From Pelodera strongyloides (taxonomy: Eukaryota > Nematoda > Chromadorea > Rhabditida > Rhabditidae): DNA of 64,000 bases. The notes beneath the pieces are model-generated. The model ran no database searches. It had not been told where the DNA came from and saw only the letters and a list, made by a program, of their open reading frames with translations. The stretch spans positions 310,001 through 374,000 of the forward strand of contig JAANDG010000015.1 in the NCBI GenBank assembly GCA_036852015.1. The letters are read 5' to 3'. The position numbers were made by a program, and so were the translations under genes. Below, piece after piece: positions 11,189-23,896 of the stretch (position 1 is the first letter of the stretch; every line of letters begins with the position of its first letter).

Positions 11189-14100
11189 TTATTGACGATG
11201 CCTGAAGCTGCAGCTGCACTTTAGCATATATATTGCAAATGCCCATAACGATCGACACGCACTGTATGGGAACAAGCGAAGACGGCCGGTTCTTGGCGAA
11301 CTCTGTTCACAGGAACTGATAAAACTTTTCGATTTCGTTGGGAATGGCAATGTTGGTCGCGGTGCTCCGACACGTGTACTTCTAAAAGGTACGATCTGAA
11401 CATTGAACTTATGCTATAAAACTTCATCGAATACCTTTGCAAACTTGAAGAGTGTGTGTGAGACGACTTCATGACAGCATTTATATTGCATATATCTAAG
11501 TGTCTCAAAATGATTAGCATAAAAGTATCGCAAATTCAGAGGACACTGAACGCACATTGATATCTGTGAACAGGCAGTTCATGCAGAAAGAAACCGACAG
11601 TGTTATGAGGTGAAATTTCAAATATTTGGAAATGGAAAGGCTATCCAATACAAATGAGCATGATAGCAATTATGTGAAAACATGCACACATAACATTGAC
11701 AAGAAGAAGTTACTAGTAAATATTCTGGATTTTGAGGGCTATCAGGGTCCTAGATTTACCATGCAGTATGATTATCGGTCACACGGCTGATTGGGGCTCT
11801 AACTGCTTCGTCAAGCAACAAGCTTCCAGTTTATTCATTATGTTTCTACAGTGCACACTGTGATAGTATGAGAAAACTTGTGGCGCTGTAAATCCCCCGC
11901 ATTAGGAAAGTTACCAGATAAAGGGTGTAGCGAAGGGTGCAAATAGAGTGCACGGAAGTAGAGGACAGACAGACAGAGAAGGAGCGACTAGACTGGTGCG
12001 AAGTGTCCTCGAATTGTTCGAAATACTCATTCCGACATCATACATTGAGCAGCATGTTTGTGGATCGCTTCTGGTGTCCTGCAGCGGGCCGCTTCTGCTT
12101 TGCACGAGCACAACAAGTGTTGCCTAGAGCGTTGCGACGTATCACACAGTAATCGAGGAGCAGCACGCCAACTATTAGAAGACCACAGGCTGCGAATACG
12201 TATACAGCCCACACGGGCACACCCGCCCACGCGTCATCCAGCTCATCAGATATGGGGGAAGAAACACTCATCGCGGCATTCTGAAACACAACAAGGTAAA
12301 ATTATCAGGAATGGAAACAATTGATTATCTGCCAAGTAACTTATGCATATACGGTAGTTGTTTTTCCATACATCCATTGCATAAGAAATGTAAGAGTCCA
12401 CAATCATTGTTATTAATGAAGGAGACTAGCATAACTGCATAGTTATGGCCCATCTGTTTAGTGTACATATTGATGTGCGCGGAAACATGAAGCTCACTGA
12501 GCGTAAGAGAGAAAGTCAATAAAGTCATATGAAGAAGGAAGGATTATAGGCCTGGGAAACCAAAAATCCAAAACTAATTGGTGAAAAATTTGAAAGTGAA
12601 GTCACATACACACGAAGATTGTCGGAAATTATTTGTCGGAAATTTTGAAAAATAAGGATACACACACTGTTCCTTCAAATGAGATCGACGATTTAAAGTG
12701 GATTATAAACGTCGCGACGAAAATCAAATTTCAATATTTGGAGTTTGTGCCTTAACCTTGCGTAAGGAAACGAAAAATTCTGAAGAATGTGGGCTCGAAA
12801 ATATCGTCAGAAGGCGCTCTTGTAATTGCCTATCTGGAAGGGCTTAATTGCCATCTCTAGGACACGCTTTTCGGGGAAAATTCGGTGTCTCTTCCCATAG
12901 CAGGAATTCAGCAATGTATGTGTCATCGAAAAAATGGTCAAGTGTTAAGTTTGAATGTTGATGTCGGTCTGATGTTCGGAATAATATTTATGAAAAGAAG
13001 TGGCTAATTTCCTTCCAACAAACATAAAGCTGATGTTTGTCAAGGATATTTAATTATTTGATTACTTTGTATGGGGTACTCGGCTATCATGTCGCAGTAA
13101 TATCACAAAAATTTGCAAAAAAAATACTGCAGAAATATATTTGACAGAGATATTTGGTCTTTTAAATGCTACGTTATCCAAGTGCACAACATTATATTAA
13201 AACAACATTAAACAATTATATTGGGAAAAAAATGATATGTGAACGAGCAAAGTGGAAATTGATACGTTTTTCCGGAAAGGTACTGCGAGTAGGGAGATAA
13301 TTAGCATGTGTTTGTTGAAGATGAAATTTAGATGAGAGGAACAATGGAACAAGAAAGCTAGTGGAAGGGGCGGGCAGCCGGCCCATTAGTTAGGCACATT
13401 TGACGTAAGGAGGCTCATGAAATATAAGCAACGCACGATTGTGCAAACGTTCAATTTGTCCGTTACGTCAATGTCAAAAATGTTTCTCTTTGAAAGGAAA
13501 TAGTTTTTTTTGAAACGAAATATTCAAGTGCATTCAGCTCGGTTAGGCCTGTGCGCCATGAAATAAATCTTATTTCAATTATACGTCATAATTCATGATT
13601 TACTGTTCATTTTTCAGTTAAAAATGGGCAACTTGTTGGAAAGGCCAGGTGCTCAAAAGTGTTATACTGGAATGGCATAAAGGAATTCGGGTATCTATTT
13701 GGATTGTTTTTCAGTAGGAATTGAATAGAAGAGTAAGAATGACCGGGGATGGGGACTGGCACTCACAATTAGCTGACAAATTCGATTTCGGACGCACTCA
13801 TTCATTCCGTCACAGTAGAGGGAAAGTAGAGAGAGAAAGGCAAGAAGGCTTATCATGAACTAGACATATGGTTATTAATGACAAAGCGAAACTGATGCGT
13901 ACTAATTTGTAAGGTAGAGAAAAATCAGCAAAAGGGAACTACAGGAGTTAACAAACTTTAATAAAACATATTCACTGCAATGAAAACAACATTACGTTTG
14001 CGGTAATAAATCACGAACTCCACGAGAAGACCCCGTGAACAATTCAGATGAATATTCCAGGCTAGTGGCAGGAAAAACGGAGGAAAAAGCGAAAACATTA

Positions 14101-16413
14101 TAAAGAAGCGTGCTCTATTTGTCATTGAATTAATTATGCTAACACTGTGTAGTAAAATTTCTGCAGTTTTCCTGTTTATAATCAATATCTCTCTATCAAA
14201 GGTTTGGAACATCGCTTTACTATGAGTTTAGTGTTATAGACTGAACAGGGGCCAGACAATTAGCCGACTGAAAACTTATTGGCGCGTAAACGGAAGTAGA
14301 AGGAAATCGAGTGAAAAAGCCACAAATAATTGGATCTACCCCAAAAAAACGGAGGTGTTTCCGCTAGAAAAATCTTTCCCAAAGCAGCTCCGTATTTCCT
14401 TTAAATCTATTTGCTATAACATACTTCATAAGCAATAGTGAAAACATCAATCAGTTGATTCGAAGCACAACTCTTTACGACAGTCAGTTGTCATAGGGTA
14501 AAAAAATGAAGTACTTGAACAGAAATGACATTCAATTTCTCCTAAGTGAGATCACTCAAACAAAACATCTCCACTAAAAGAAGGCTTTGTGGTTTTCGAC
14601 GATTGAAGCCCTGAGGGGAATACTAGGTAGGAGGAGTAATTCGCTTTTGGCGCCATTTTTCCTTTCTGACGTTGGATCGAAAGAATTGGTAGAATAAGTA
14701 AGCGTATATATTCAGGGAGAAAGAGAACAGAGAGAGAGAGAGAGAGAGAGACAGAGTAAGAGACAGAGAGAGAGAGTCAAAAAGAGAGAGAATAGAGGGA
14801 AAAGAGTGAGAAAGGGAGAGATACTGATGGACAAGAAGCTATTTGTGTTGGGAGGGATTAGGAGATTAAGGAGAAAATCCCATTCTAGTCACACGCAAAG
14901 AAGACACAAGAGGCATCTTGAGAATACATCAAAGTTAACAATTCTAATATCATCTCCCACGTATCTAATCTACTTGCGAGGAATACTCTGTAAAAAAAGA
15001 TGTCCAACACACCCACATCTGACACGAACACAAATGACCCTCTCACGAAAATCACCAATTAATAAGAGACCATTTAACTTTTTTTTCAAAATTGTTATAT
15101 TGCCCTCGGCAGTTGTCAGTTCAGTTTATCGGACTACGATTTAATATATGCCATAATATTCTAAGAAACTCTCAACACCGAAAGCACAAACTACCTTGGA
15201 CACATAGTATATATACAATAAAAAAACCTAATATTAAAAGATAAAAAAAGGTGAATAATCCTCACACGAGTATTTATAAAGCGTTGTGAGCTTGTTTCAG
15301 ACGAATCACAGCAGAAAATAAGCGGGAATTGGAACAAGCAAACAAGCGAATTCCTTAGTGCATTTATGATGCCAGTTGTTCGGTTGTTCTAATGATAAAT
15401 GATGACATAATAACGACAACTGCCTTGAATTCAAAGGAATGCGAATAATTGAGCTTTGATCAATGGCAGGATAAACAAGCAAAGAAAGTTTGAATCAGTT
15501 GCATAACTAACAAAACACAATATGCATTATACTTTCTTTCACAATACAACGAAAATATGAGTTGATCCTCAGAAGAATGCCCTTGAAAGGACTAACTCAA
15601 CTGACTTGTGAGAGGGAAGAAGAGCGGTTCAAACAAGTGAGAGGACAACGAGAGACAGAAGGTGAGAGAGTAGTGGACAGAGATTGAGAGGAAAGAGGCG
15701 AAATAGAGAAGAAGTAAAGAAGACAAACATGGGCTGAAGATGGTTGGTGTAAGGGTGACAGGAAGTGAGATTCGAAAGCATAGCTTAGTTATTTACGCTT
15801 CTCATATATTTCACACTCTCCGCTGTCCATTCACTCAATATTATGCACTAAAAAGGACTACTACACACGCAAAACGTAAACAATCCAATAGGAATGAATG
15901 TTTGAGATTTCTCACTCACCCTTTGTAAGGGACCCCGTCTCATATAGCTAGTAGGCGGCTATGCCGGAGATTTATGCGCCAATCATCCCGTCAAAATACA
16001 TACTTATTAGCAGGAAAAGACAAACAAGAAGAACAACATTTAAGTAGAGTAGGCGAGGGTATGTCTTAACTGCTATGTCTTAACTGCTATGCTCGTATGT
16101 CTTAACTGCTCGACGTGCAATGTTACAACTACGAGTTTTTACATAGATTAAAGCGAAATGCCAGCCTCTTTGGTAAATTTGCATATGATAAGCAAATCCT
16201 ATGTATCCTATGCTAATTTTGCGCGATTGCCGTGGACGATCGCGCAAAATTAGCATAGGATACATAGGATTTGCTTATCATATGCAAATTTTCCAAAGGG
16301 GCTAGCATTTCGCTTTAAGATTAATGAGACGGGTATACAACGGAACCAGATGAATACGCTCGACTAATAAGTACTCACCCGTTTGTATGCGCAGTCCTCA
16401 TTTTCATAGGCCA
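11189..16413 (-). CDS. Small single-pass membrane protein with a long first intron
   Basis: Read on the minus strand. The first exon starts at 16413 (MAYENEDCAYKR), behind an acceptor-like CTTTCAG near 16490, and ends at a GTGAGT donor at 16377. The second exon (about 12280-12044) follows TTTCAG and carries an acidic N-terminal stretch (SDELDDAW), one strong membrane segment (VWAVYVFAACGLLIVGVLLL) and a basic, Cys-containing juxtamembrane region. It ends at GTATGA in phase 0. The third exon (11395-11189, stop) is Ser/Arg-rich. The layout (short lumenal N-terminus, one TM, CC and basic cluster) resembles a synaptotagmin N-terminus, but no C2 domain exon is visible downstream. Function unknown. 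An internal Met at 12271 could be the start if the 16.4-kb exon is not used. Confidence 0.45.
14717..14822 (+). repeat. GA-rich low-complexity tract
   Basis: Over 100 bases of nearly pure purine on the plus strand, including about 13 consecutive GA units (near 14731-14755) and interrupted GAGAGA blocks after it. A second, less regular purine-rich stretch follows at about 15600-15725. Confidence 0.9.
16059..16111 (+). repeat. Short tandem repeat of TATGTCTTAACTGC
   Basis: Three copies of TATGTCTTAACTGC, the first two adjacent and the third after an 8-base interruption (TATGCTCG). It lies just left of the long palindrome at 16145. Confidence 0.85.
16145..16322. mobile_element. Near-perfect long palindrome (~83-bp arms, 11-bp loop)
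   Basis: The arms 16145-16227 and 16239-16322 are inverted copies differing at only a few bases in their outer third. The loop is TGCCGTGGACG. Each arm holds GCATATGATAAGCAAATCC. No coding capacity. It fits a foldback/MITE element or a recent palindromic duplication, and the transcript of such DNA would form a long hairpin. It lies just downstream, on the minus strand, of the exon at 16413. Confidence 0.85.
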
Positions 16414-16419
16414 TGTCTC

Positions 16420-18013
16420 AATTGATTAATTATGTCGAAGACATTCAATCATACGCGGCCTTTCTGCTTCCGAATCAAAAGCATAGTGAGCTGAAAGAAA
16501 AAGAAGAAATACAGCAATTATTGCTTCCAAAACGGTAACGAAACAAATAAAGAAGTTTCTCAATCGCCAGACACGACAATATTCCAGACATTCATTTCAT
16601 ATGTGTCAAAATATAGAATTGGTAATTCTTGCCCCGTCGAAAAAACACCATTGTTGTACTAAATGGGTCTCTGGAGGTTAGAATTGAAATCATAAAACGC
16701 GTTTGGCAAGCAAACCCAGAAGTTAGAAGGCAACGAAGAACCAAAAAAAAGTGTCACATCAATGATATAAAAGGACAGAAGGCAATAGCGATCTTCTATA
16801 ATGTCTGTCTAAATTGTCTGCCTCCAGCTTATGCACAATAAAAGAAGGACCAAACAAAATACCAATAATAGGCATAATCTTGCGTAATTGCCTCATTAGT
16901 TATTCAGTGTGTATGGACGTGTGCCTCGACCACCTATTCTACAATTCCGCATCTTCTATGCTGACTTCTTTCCCCTCTTAATTATGATGCGCACGGGTGC
17001 CTCAGAGCAATTAGGCACAAAATGCAAGTGACGGCTCCCGAAAGCCAATGGAAAATTAGACGATTTTCACCCACAAACGGTAGAGAAAAACTTGACTTAC
17101 CGAGGGAGTAGATACCCAACCAAAGACATATCAACCTAGCGAGGGAATAATCAAGGGAATCATGCAAATTACTGAAATGAATCCGCATGGAGATTTAGCA
17201 AAAGATCACATAAACCGAAGTGTTGGTCATTATTTACGTCTATTCTGGAGGCAGGGGCACTACGTCGTCTCTGCATTTGAGATGGACAGAGTAGATAAAC
17301 CGTGAGTTTATCGGCAGAAAAGAAGCAAAAAGAAAGGCTTTGAGGTTGAAGTTGATTCTATTCAAAATGTTTGCGCGGAAAGTTAGTGATACCTTTCTCT
17401 AAAATGCAGAGCATTAGGGAACATTCACTGTTTCTACCAACCATTATTTCTCTTAGAGTCTGCTAATCAGCGGACGTGTTCAATAATGTATGCATATCAT
17501 TCCGATGTATGGCTTTTCTTTATTAACTGAACACACAATTGGCAACATTCTAGGGGAATATGATTTGTTATTATTCAGAAAAAAAATCCAATAGAGCGGT
17601 AATATGAGCTTATGTTCTGATATAATCCACGTGTTATTTGTGCCAGTTAATAGGAAATCCTCCCGCTATGTCATCTGCTAAACTACGCTTTACACTGACT
17701 ACGATGAATAAATAATAAGTCTGCGATTGTCAGTTGCACATAACAAATGATTAAAGGGTATGTTCAGTTTTGTTTTCAAGTGATGGACGCAACATGATTG
17801 AAATCTTTAAAAATACGAATCCTAAATAGAGCGCCTGTCTATTCCAAGGATTAAATCGATTTCGCATGTAGATTGACTAACTACAGTGGAACTGAAAAAT
17901 ATCGCTGGCTTCACAAAATCTTCTAAAAAGCAGAGTAAAAAATTAATACCACACAATAAATCATGTTTATAGATAATTTTAACAGAACACAAAACCTTTG
18001 TCAAACAATTATG

Positions 18014-18062
<49 letters not shown>

Positions 18063-20990
18063 GGTCATAGTGCAGCTGACAAAAGTCATCACACGAAGCA
18101 AAAGAAGATTCTGAACAGAATAATGGAGAATGTTAAAATATTTCTAAAAAGTTAGAAGGAATGACAGTTACAAAGACGTTTGCTGGGAAAGCGTTGCATT
18201 TCGAGCTAGAAATTCTGGTTGTTTTAGTAGATACGTAAGAGACTCAAGACGATATATTAGTAATTTTCAGAGTGATTTAGGTAGTGACGAACGAAATTGG
18301 AATCGAACAATGGAGTCTCGGGATTATCATTAAAAGGATTTACCATCCTCGAGGAAGAACTAAATGGGAAAATTTGTTAAATCTACTCCGATTACATTCA
18401 AGATTATTAATAAACACGAAACTTTGTGGCATTGTTTACTGCGCGCAATGCTCAAGTGCAAACTAATTCCTCGTCAATAGGTTCCGTTGCCAAAGAAGGG
18501 ATTATTGTTTAAATGGTTTGTTTAAAAAAGGCAAAGACCCTCAACGGGTGAGAAACATTCTAGGATTCCAACATACATTTTTGCAAACTTTTCCCCCGAT
18601 GGAATTGACACGAAACCTCTCGAATAACAGACACATGTTGCTGTATTGTGCCTTAGTTAAATCACGCAGAAAAATTCGCCCTTCCGGTGACTTCGGCCTA
18701 AATATTACAATAAAGTTCAGTGTGCAGCTCTTTTCTTCACGCACGCCAAAAACCGCCAAAAATTGGAAACTCAATTTGTCGGTTTCCCGGAAGAATCAAA
18801 GGGTACTCTCGAATGGACATAGCTCGTTCTTCCAACGTTGTTCCGCGTCAATTGTATAAATCGCAGCTAGGTCTTCTCGCACTGGTCATCATACCGTAGA
18901 ATCACAGATAAATAATAAAAATACGGTTGTTTCACTGTGAACACTAAAATGATAGTGTCTGTGATGATACCCAGGCGACACAAGCTCTAGCGCATCCTTT
19001 TTTTTGCTCAGCTGAAAAATCTGAGAAGATCTATTACTAAGGACCTTTTTACCTCTAGACCCTCAATTCTCCTCCGCGTTTGGAAGTATTCGTTGAATTT
19101 GGCAATATATATATATATATATGTACAATATATATATGTGCATAAATCGTAAACCAACTGAAACAATACAAGCCAGAAGATTAGGATAATGATTATCAGT
19201 TTATCCACATTTTTCCAGTTATGTTCAAATAACGCGTTACTATTTGCTTTTACTTGATTGTCCTCCGCGTATATCCAAAGTGAAATTTTAATGTCCTTGC
19301 GACCACTATAAATATGCGGCTTACGATTATTTGCCGTCAACAATAAAAATCATATTTTTGAAAGGCTTTGGAGACCAGATCCTATTTGTAAATTATGGCG
19401 AAAGTAGAGGTTTCCAACCATTTTTTTTTTTCAGGATTTCTTATTGCTAGATATTGGCTCAGTCTTTTCGTAACTTACGAAGGATGCAATACGATGGGCA
19501 TTATTCGTTTTAAGTTGTTAATGTGTCAAGGAGAGAACCTGCATTTTATTGCCGTGTTCACTACATTTATGCAAAGGTGTCCTATTTGAAACTGAAATTT
19601 CGTGTTTTTGTCTATGTACACTTTATTTTACAACGCATTTGCTTGTTTGTTTATTCGTCTATCATTCCTGAAACTCTTTCCAGCAATGTCTCTATATTCA
19701 AGTAACCAATCAACATCACCTTCAGATTGTTGTTTATCCGATGGAGGAGCAATGGTAGGCTTCTTTTTGATAACATTTACATAAGTTAGTAACACAACAC
19801 TATAATTGATATTTTGGATCATGTTATCGGACTAATATCCTTTTAGCCCATGAGGTCACATTAAATTAAACTTCCTGCAGCAAATCCGCTTCCTATATTT
19901 TCGTCACCTGAATTCCCAATATTTTTCCCACATAACCTATGCCGGAAGTCTTTTTTTCTATTTTGGAAAAGCATACGTGATTTCCTGTACCGCAGTAGTC
20001 CATGTTAATTCACCAAATCGAAATTGCGCTACAGCTGAAGAAATAGTGGTACAATACCATTTCCACTGAAAAACTCGACATTTACTGTCAAAGCTCCTTT
20101 CAACGTATTTAATCTAAATGACTGGCGAATGCGCCCAAAATCAATGGGTAGGGACGTATTTGCTCCTATTGATCCTACATATTTATAAGAGCCGTAAGCA
20201 TTAGCGTTTGCTTCTCCAGTGTTGATGTACTATTTCAAGTACAATATTACATTAAGAACCGTTTTGTATGTTTAGTATATATAGAAGTTTACATATATTT
20301 CAACATACATGTTTCTTGGCAGAACATTTCCAAGCTTTCTACACTTCAGGGATATTGGCCCTATAAGATAGAACGAATAATTCATTGGCTCGGTCATAAC
20401 AAACCTTTGTCTCTCAGTTTCCCGTGTAACTCGGTCTTTTTCCTCAGAGTTCCCCGCATTTCAATTAGTTTCTTAGAAGATGCAAAATTAACCCGCTCAT
20501 CAGTATTCCTCAGAAATGCTTCTAAATTTTCATATTTTTAAAAGCACCCAAAGCAACATAGCGAAGGCTTATCCATCATATATTTTACATATAGCGTATT
20601 AGAACATTATTATAGCATATTATAGCGTATTAGAACATTCCTTTTCTCTGCGATATTCGCACTCCCTGTGAACAAGGGTCTCTAACGGACTCATGGTCAA
20701 CTAAACTAATTTTAAGCATCGGGCATGGGTAATCTTGTCCTTTGATCATTCGAACAGTGCTGAGCGCAATTATGTAGAGTAATTACCCGAGTTATTGGGG
20801 GACACGAAGCCTTTCTCTTTCTTTTTAGTTTATAGATGAAATGGTGGATCTTTCAGTTGGTCCCTCCGCCTCCCTCTCCATTTCTTTCAAGGAGAGGATC
20901 ATTAAGGAATAGCATACGACTCTCAATCCATTCACTGCGCAAAATTCTTCTTATAGGTACGATTTTTTATTTATATACATTTCTCTAATC
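16420..20990. other. Gene-poor AT-rich region
   Basis: No exon chain was found on either strand. It contains an AT microsatellite (18011-18062), another TA-rich run near 19103-19136 and scattered short open frames without splice or codon support. A minus-strand ATG segment ending at GTAAGT near 17100 (MSLVGYLLP) might be an alternative first exon, but its phase does not fit the gene at 12.2 kb. Exon(s) holding the start of the LAPTM-like gene should lie somewhere before 20990. Confidence 0.4.
18011..18062 (+). repeat. (TA)n microsatellite
   Basis: TATGTATATG followed by about 18 uninterrupted TA dinucleotides. Typical polymorphic simple repeat. Confidence 0.95.
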
Positions 20991-20992
20991 AG

Positions 20993-23150
20993 GAATGGTG
21001 CAGTGTCAAAAGTGGAATTCCAGTTTTACACAAATGAATTATACTGGAAGGTGCAGAGAACATTTTTAAATAGGAAAGTTATTTTAGCCCCACTCTCCCG
21101 TCACAAATGTTGTCTTGGATGCGTGTCACTTAGAGACGCAGTCCCGCTGATATGTGTTATCGAAATCATTGTTTTAGGTAAGATTGGAAGGATTTAATGA
21201 AGTGATTGTTTGGCTGTGCATCTTTACAGATTCTTAATACCGTTTCAAATCAGAGCGGTGATTTTATATCCGTGTTTGCGCTATTAATTTTAATTTTTTC
21301 AGCTCTCTTTGCAATGCTTGCAATTGACTTTTACGTTAACGATGGAGTGTTATTTTTTACCCACGAGCTTGAAGGAAAAGGAAAGCGGATATGTATTGGA
21401 TTGCTGATGTTTTTGTCAATCGGTCTCACTGTTATTACAATAACCTTAATAGCATGGTACAAGCGGAAACGGAGGCTGTACGCACTACACGCATGCTGGC
21501 AGGTAACTAAGTAGTTCCACTTCGTTATTAAATCATAAACTAATTGGTCCGTTTACCTGCTGAAGTTTGTTTATTCAAATAAGTGCGACCTTTTCAGCTG
21601 GTTTGTTTGACTGCAATTTTCTATTTTGTGTTTGTTCTTCTACTTCGAATATTCATCCACAGAAATGATCACACAAAAAGGATAATGGTACCTTCAGCTA
21701 TCACAATCGCAGTATTTATGAGTTTCGTCGGCATATGCGAATTATGGTGGTAAGTTTTTTTTATGATAATATTTATTTCTTGTCTCTCATTTGGTACACA
21801 GTCCTTTAGTTCAATGATTCGGTATGTCATCTTCAAATACCATATTCGGAATGGATTGCGTCAACTACAATATTTATCATGTAGTTCCGTTCCCTTGCTT
21901 TCGTGAACACACAAGACTCAATCGACTGTATATCAAAGTTTTGTATTCACGGATGTGCCGCTTCAATATCACCACTTTTACGACCGATTTATATGACCTC
22001 CTGTTGCCGACTGTTTCCTTATTACGTTTTTCATTACCCTATTTTTATCTAAAACATGAACTCAAGATTACTCCCTAAAACGAATTTTTGCATCCGTTTC
22101 ACACCTTAATAAATGTACACGTTATAAAAAGAAAAGTGAAAATGACTTTGTAAAGCCAACAGAAAGACCATGAAGGATACTGGAGATCTTTATAGTGTTG
22201 GTTTCACTCGCTTTCAACCTGACAATGAGCTACCTACAATACAGCGCGCGTCATAAGTATCCGGGCATCCAAAAAAAACGTGTTTCCGTTAGATTTGGAG
22301 GAAATCTAGTGCAACCACTAAATTAATCATGCCCAAAAACCCTAACAAAATGATTGTCTGCACAAAGAATAAACAGTTACATAAAATTAATTTTAGTGAC
22401 GTCACATTGTAAGTCAAAAATTAAGTCTAGAGTTCGCGCAAACAATCTATGCGGTCATGTAGATTTCTTGGTTGTATCCTAATTTTTATGAATTTTATGT
22501 GTGCGTAATAAATTATTATTTTACAAATCAATGCTGATTTCGGCGGCTACAAGGTTTACGAGCCGACAGCAACTACCCCAAGAACTTTCTTCTTTGTTCC
22601 TACGGCTCGTTGATCCAATAAACATTTATTATTAACTTACCAGAAATCACGTTCGTTTCTTAGCAAGTACGTGAAGGATTGGTAACATAATATGTTAGTG
22701 ACATCAACAGTAAAAGAGAATTTAATACACACTTATTCACCTTCACGTCATGTCATTGCTTTTGCTTTCTCTCAAAAACTATGATTTCTGTCTTTGTTCC
22801 TATCTTATCGTTGCTGTCGTCACCTTAAGTAGATTATCGATTTTACGTTGTGTTCTTTCATTTCATAGAAATGTGAAATCAAACACCGCCAAGTTCAATA
22901 GACATACAGAAGATTAACACATTTGGTAATCATGCTTGAGTGTTTGTTTGGCGTCACGTGTTTTTCTAGTAAGACCACCATGTTCCATTCTAGGCTGTTC
23001 ATCATCGTGGATGCCTTATTGTATGAAGAGAAGAGTCATCTGACAATGAAGTACAACTATGAAACCCATGATGATGACTATTCATCGACAACAACAAAAC
23101 AACCCGTCCCAATTCTTGTGATCAACGATGAAGACGGAAATAGCATTTAA
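20993..23150 (+). CDS. Four-transmembrane LAPTM-like protein, 5' end incomplete
   Basis: Phase-compatible exons: 20993-21177, 21303-21502, 21598-21749, 22994-23150 (stop). After a polar N-terminus comes the Cys cluster CCLGCVSLRDA entering TM1, an extracellular loop, TM2 followed by a basic YKRKRR loop, TM3 and TM4. The cytoplasmic tail is acidic and Tyr-containing (KYNYETHDDDY). The CCxxC lead-in to TM1 and four-helix layout are those of LAPTM4/5-type lysosomal or late-endosomal membrane proteins and of a large nematode family of that shape; localisation is inferred. The first listed exon begins with a splice acceptor (CTAATCAG) and has no ATG, so a 5' coding exon carrying two bases of a split codon is missing. 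A candidate ATG segment at about 20836-20956 has the wrong phase. The last intron is 1.2 kb, unusually long here. Confidence 0.6.
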
Positions 23151-23896
23151 AATGTGAACTGACACTTTGACAATAAATCCCTTCAATGAATTAGCTGTGT
23201 TTTTATGCGGAATTACACTGACCGTTGTACTTTGGTCCATTAAAATGCATAGATAGCTACGTAGTACGAAGTCCACTCTTAGGCAGAAGCGTTCGATTTG
23301 CAAACAATGGTAACGTATTTGGTTCGAAAACTCCTGTTTATTGTATTCTTCTGGTAATGTAATGATGAAGAAGTCAATACAAATGTATCCCTACAAAATT
23401 TAACTATTTTGTACATTACGAATGTAGACGGGTCTAAGATCCAAGCAAGGGGAAAGGACAATTTGTGTTCTCTTATTAAATTCGGCTCGGGGGTTGCTGC
23501 GAAACAGTAGATATTAGATTAGGCTAAACAAACTCTCAATTTATTACCATTTTAGTCAGGTAACTGCGTTTACGGGTAACGACTGTTTGTTATTCGGAGA
23601 AAACTATCACTGAATGAAATGTCCTCGAAAATGTAATTAGTTAACGGAAAAAAATGTATCACACGTCCCAATGAGCACGTATTGCAAAGCTAATTTAATT
23701 TCGACGTTTGTTGTGTAATTGAGAGATTTACGGTTAACTGGGTTAAAATCAAGTTTGTATTTCGCTCACCCGATAATTTCATCAGAAGCGCCACGGAAGG
23801 GGCTGCACTCCAGGATATAATATACATTTCTCCTGATAAGAAAGGCTAGAAAAGGGCTCAGAAGACTGTAGAGTCGCTCTTCCCCCGCCAACCGCA
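23151..23896. promoter_or_regulatory. Upstream region of the aspartic protease with intestinal GATA motif
   Basis: CTGATAAGAAA at 23833-23843 matches the extended TGATAA site bound by ELT-2-type GATA factors in nematode intestine. It lies about 60 bp before the start codon, just after a TATAATATA-like stretch near 23816. The rest of the region is AT-rich without exons. Confidence 0.6.

Larger units (their letters stand above)
12300..16370. other. Long non-coding stretch, mostly intron of the minus-strand gene
   Basis: About 4 kb without a convincing exon. Several purine-rich runs occur, most strongly 14717-14820 and 15600-15725. An ATG-containing segment ending at a GTGAGT donor (minus strand, near 13776) could be an alternative 5' exon but has no usable frame. 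Confidence 0.4.

Noticed and set aside
18518..18859. Overlapping frames of 113 and 77 codons on opposite strands
   Set aside because: Neither has splice signals or a motif. Mutual shadowing is more likely than coding.
19008..19343. 111-codon minus-strand frame with a hydrophobic stretch
   Set aside because: The hydrophobic and Tyr/Ile-rich parts come from a TA repeat. No acceptor or donor is nearby.
22238..22330. Tc1/mariner-type end at TACAGCGCGCGTCATAAGTA
   Set aside because: The matching inverted end could not be found nearby, so the element cannot be delimited.
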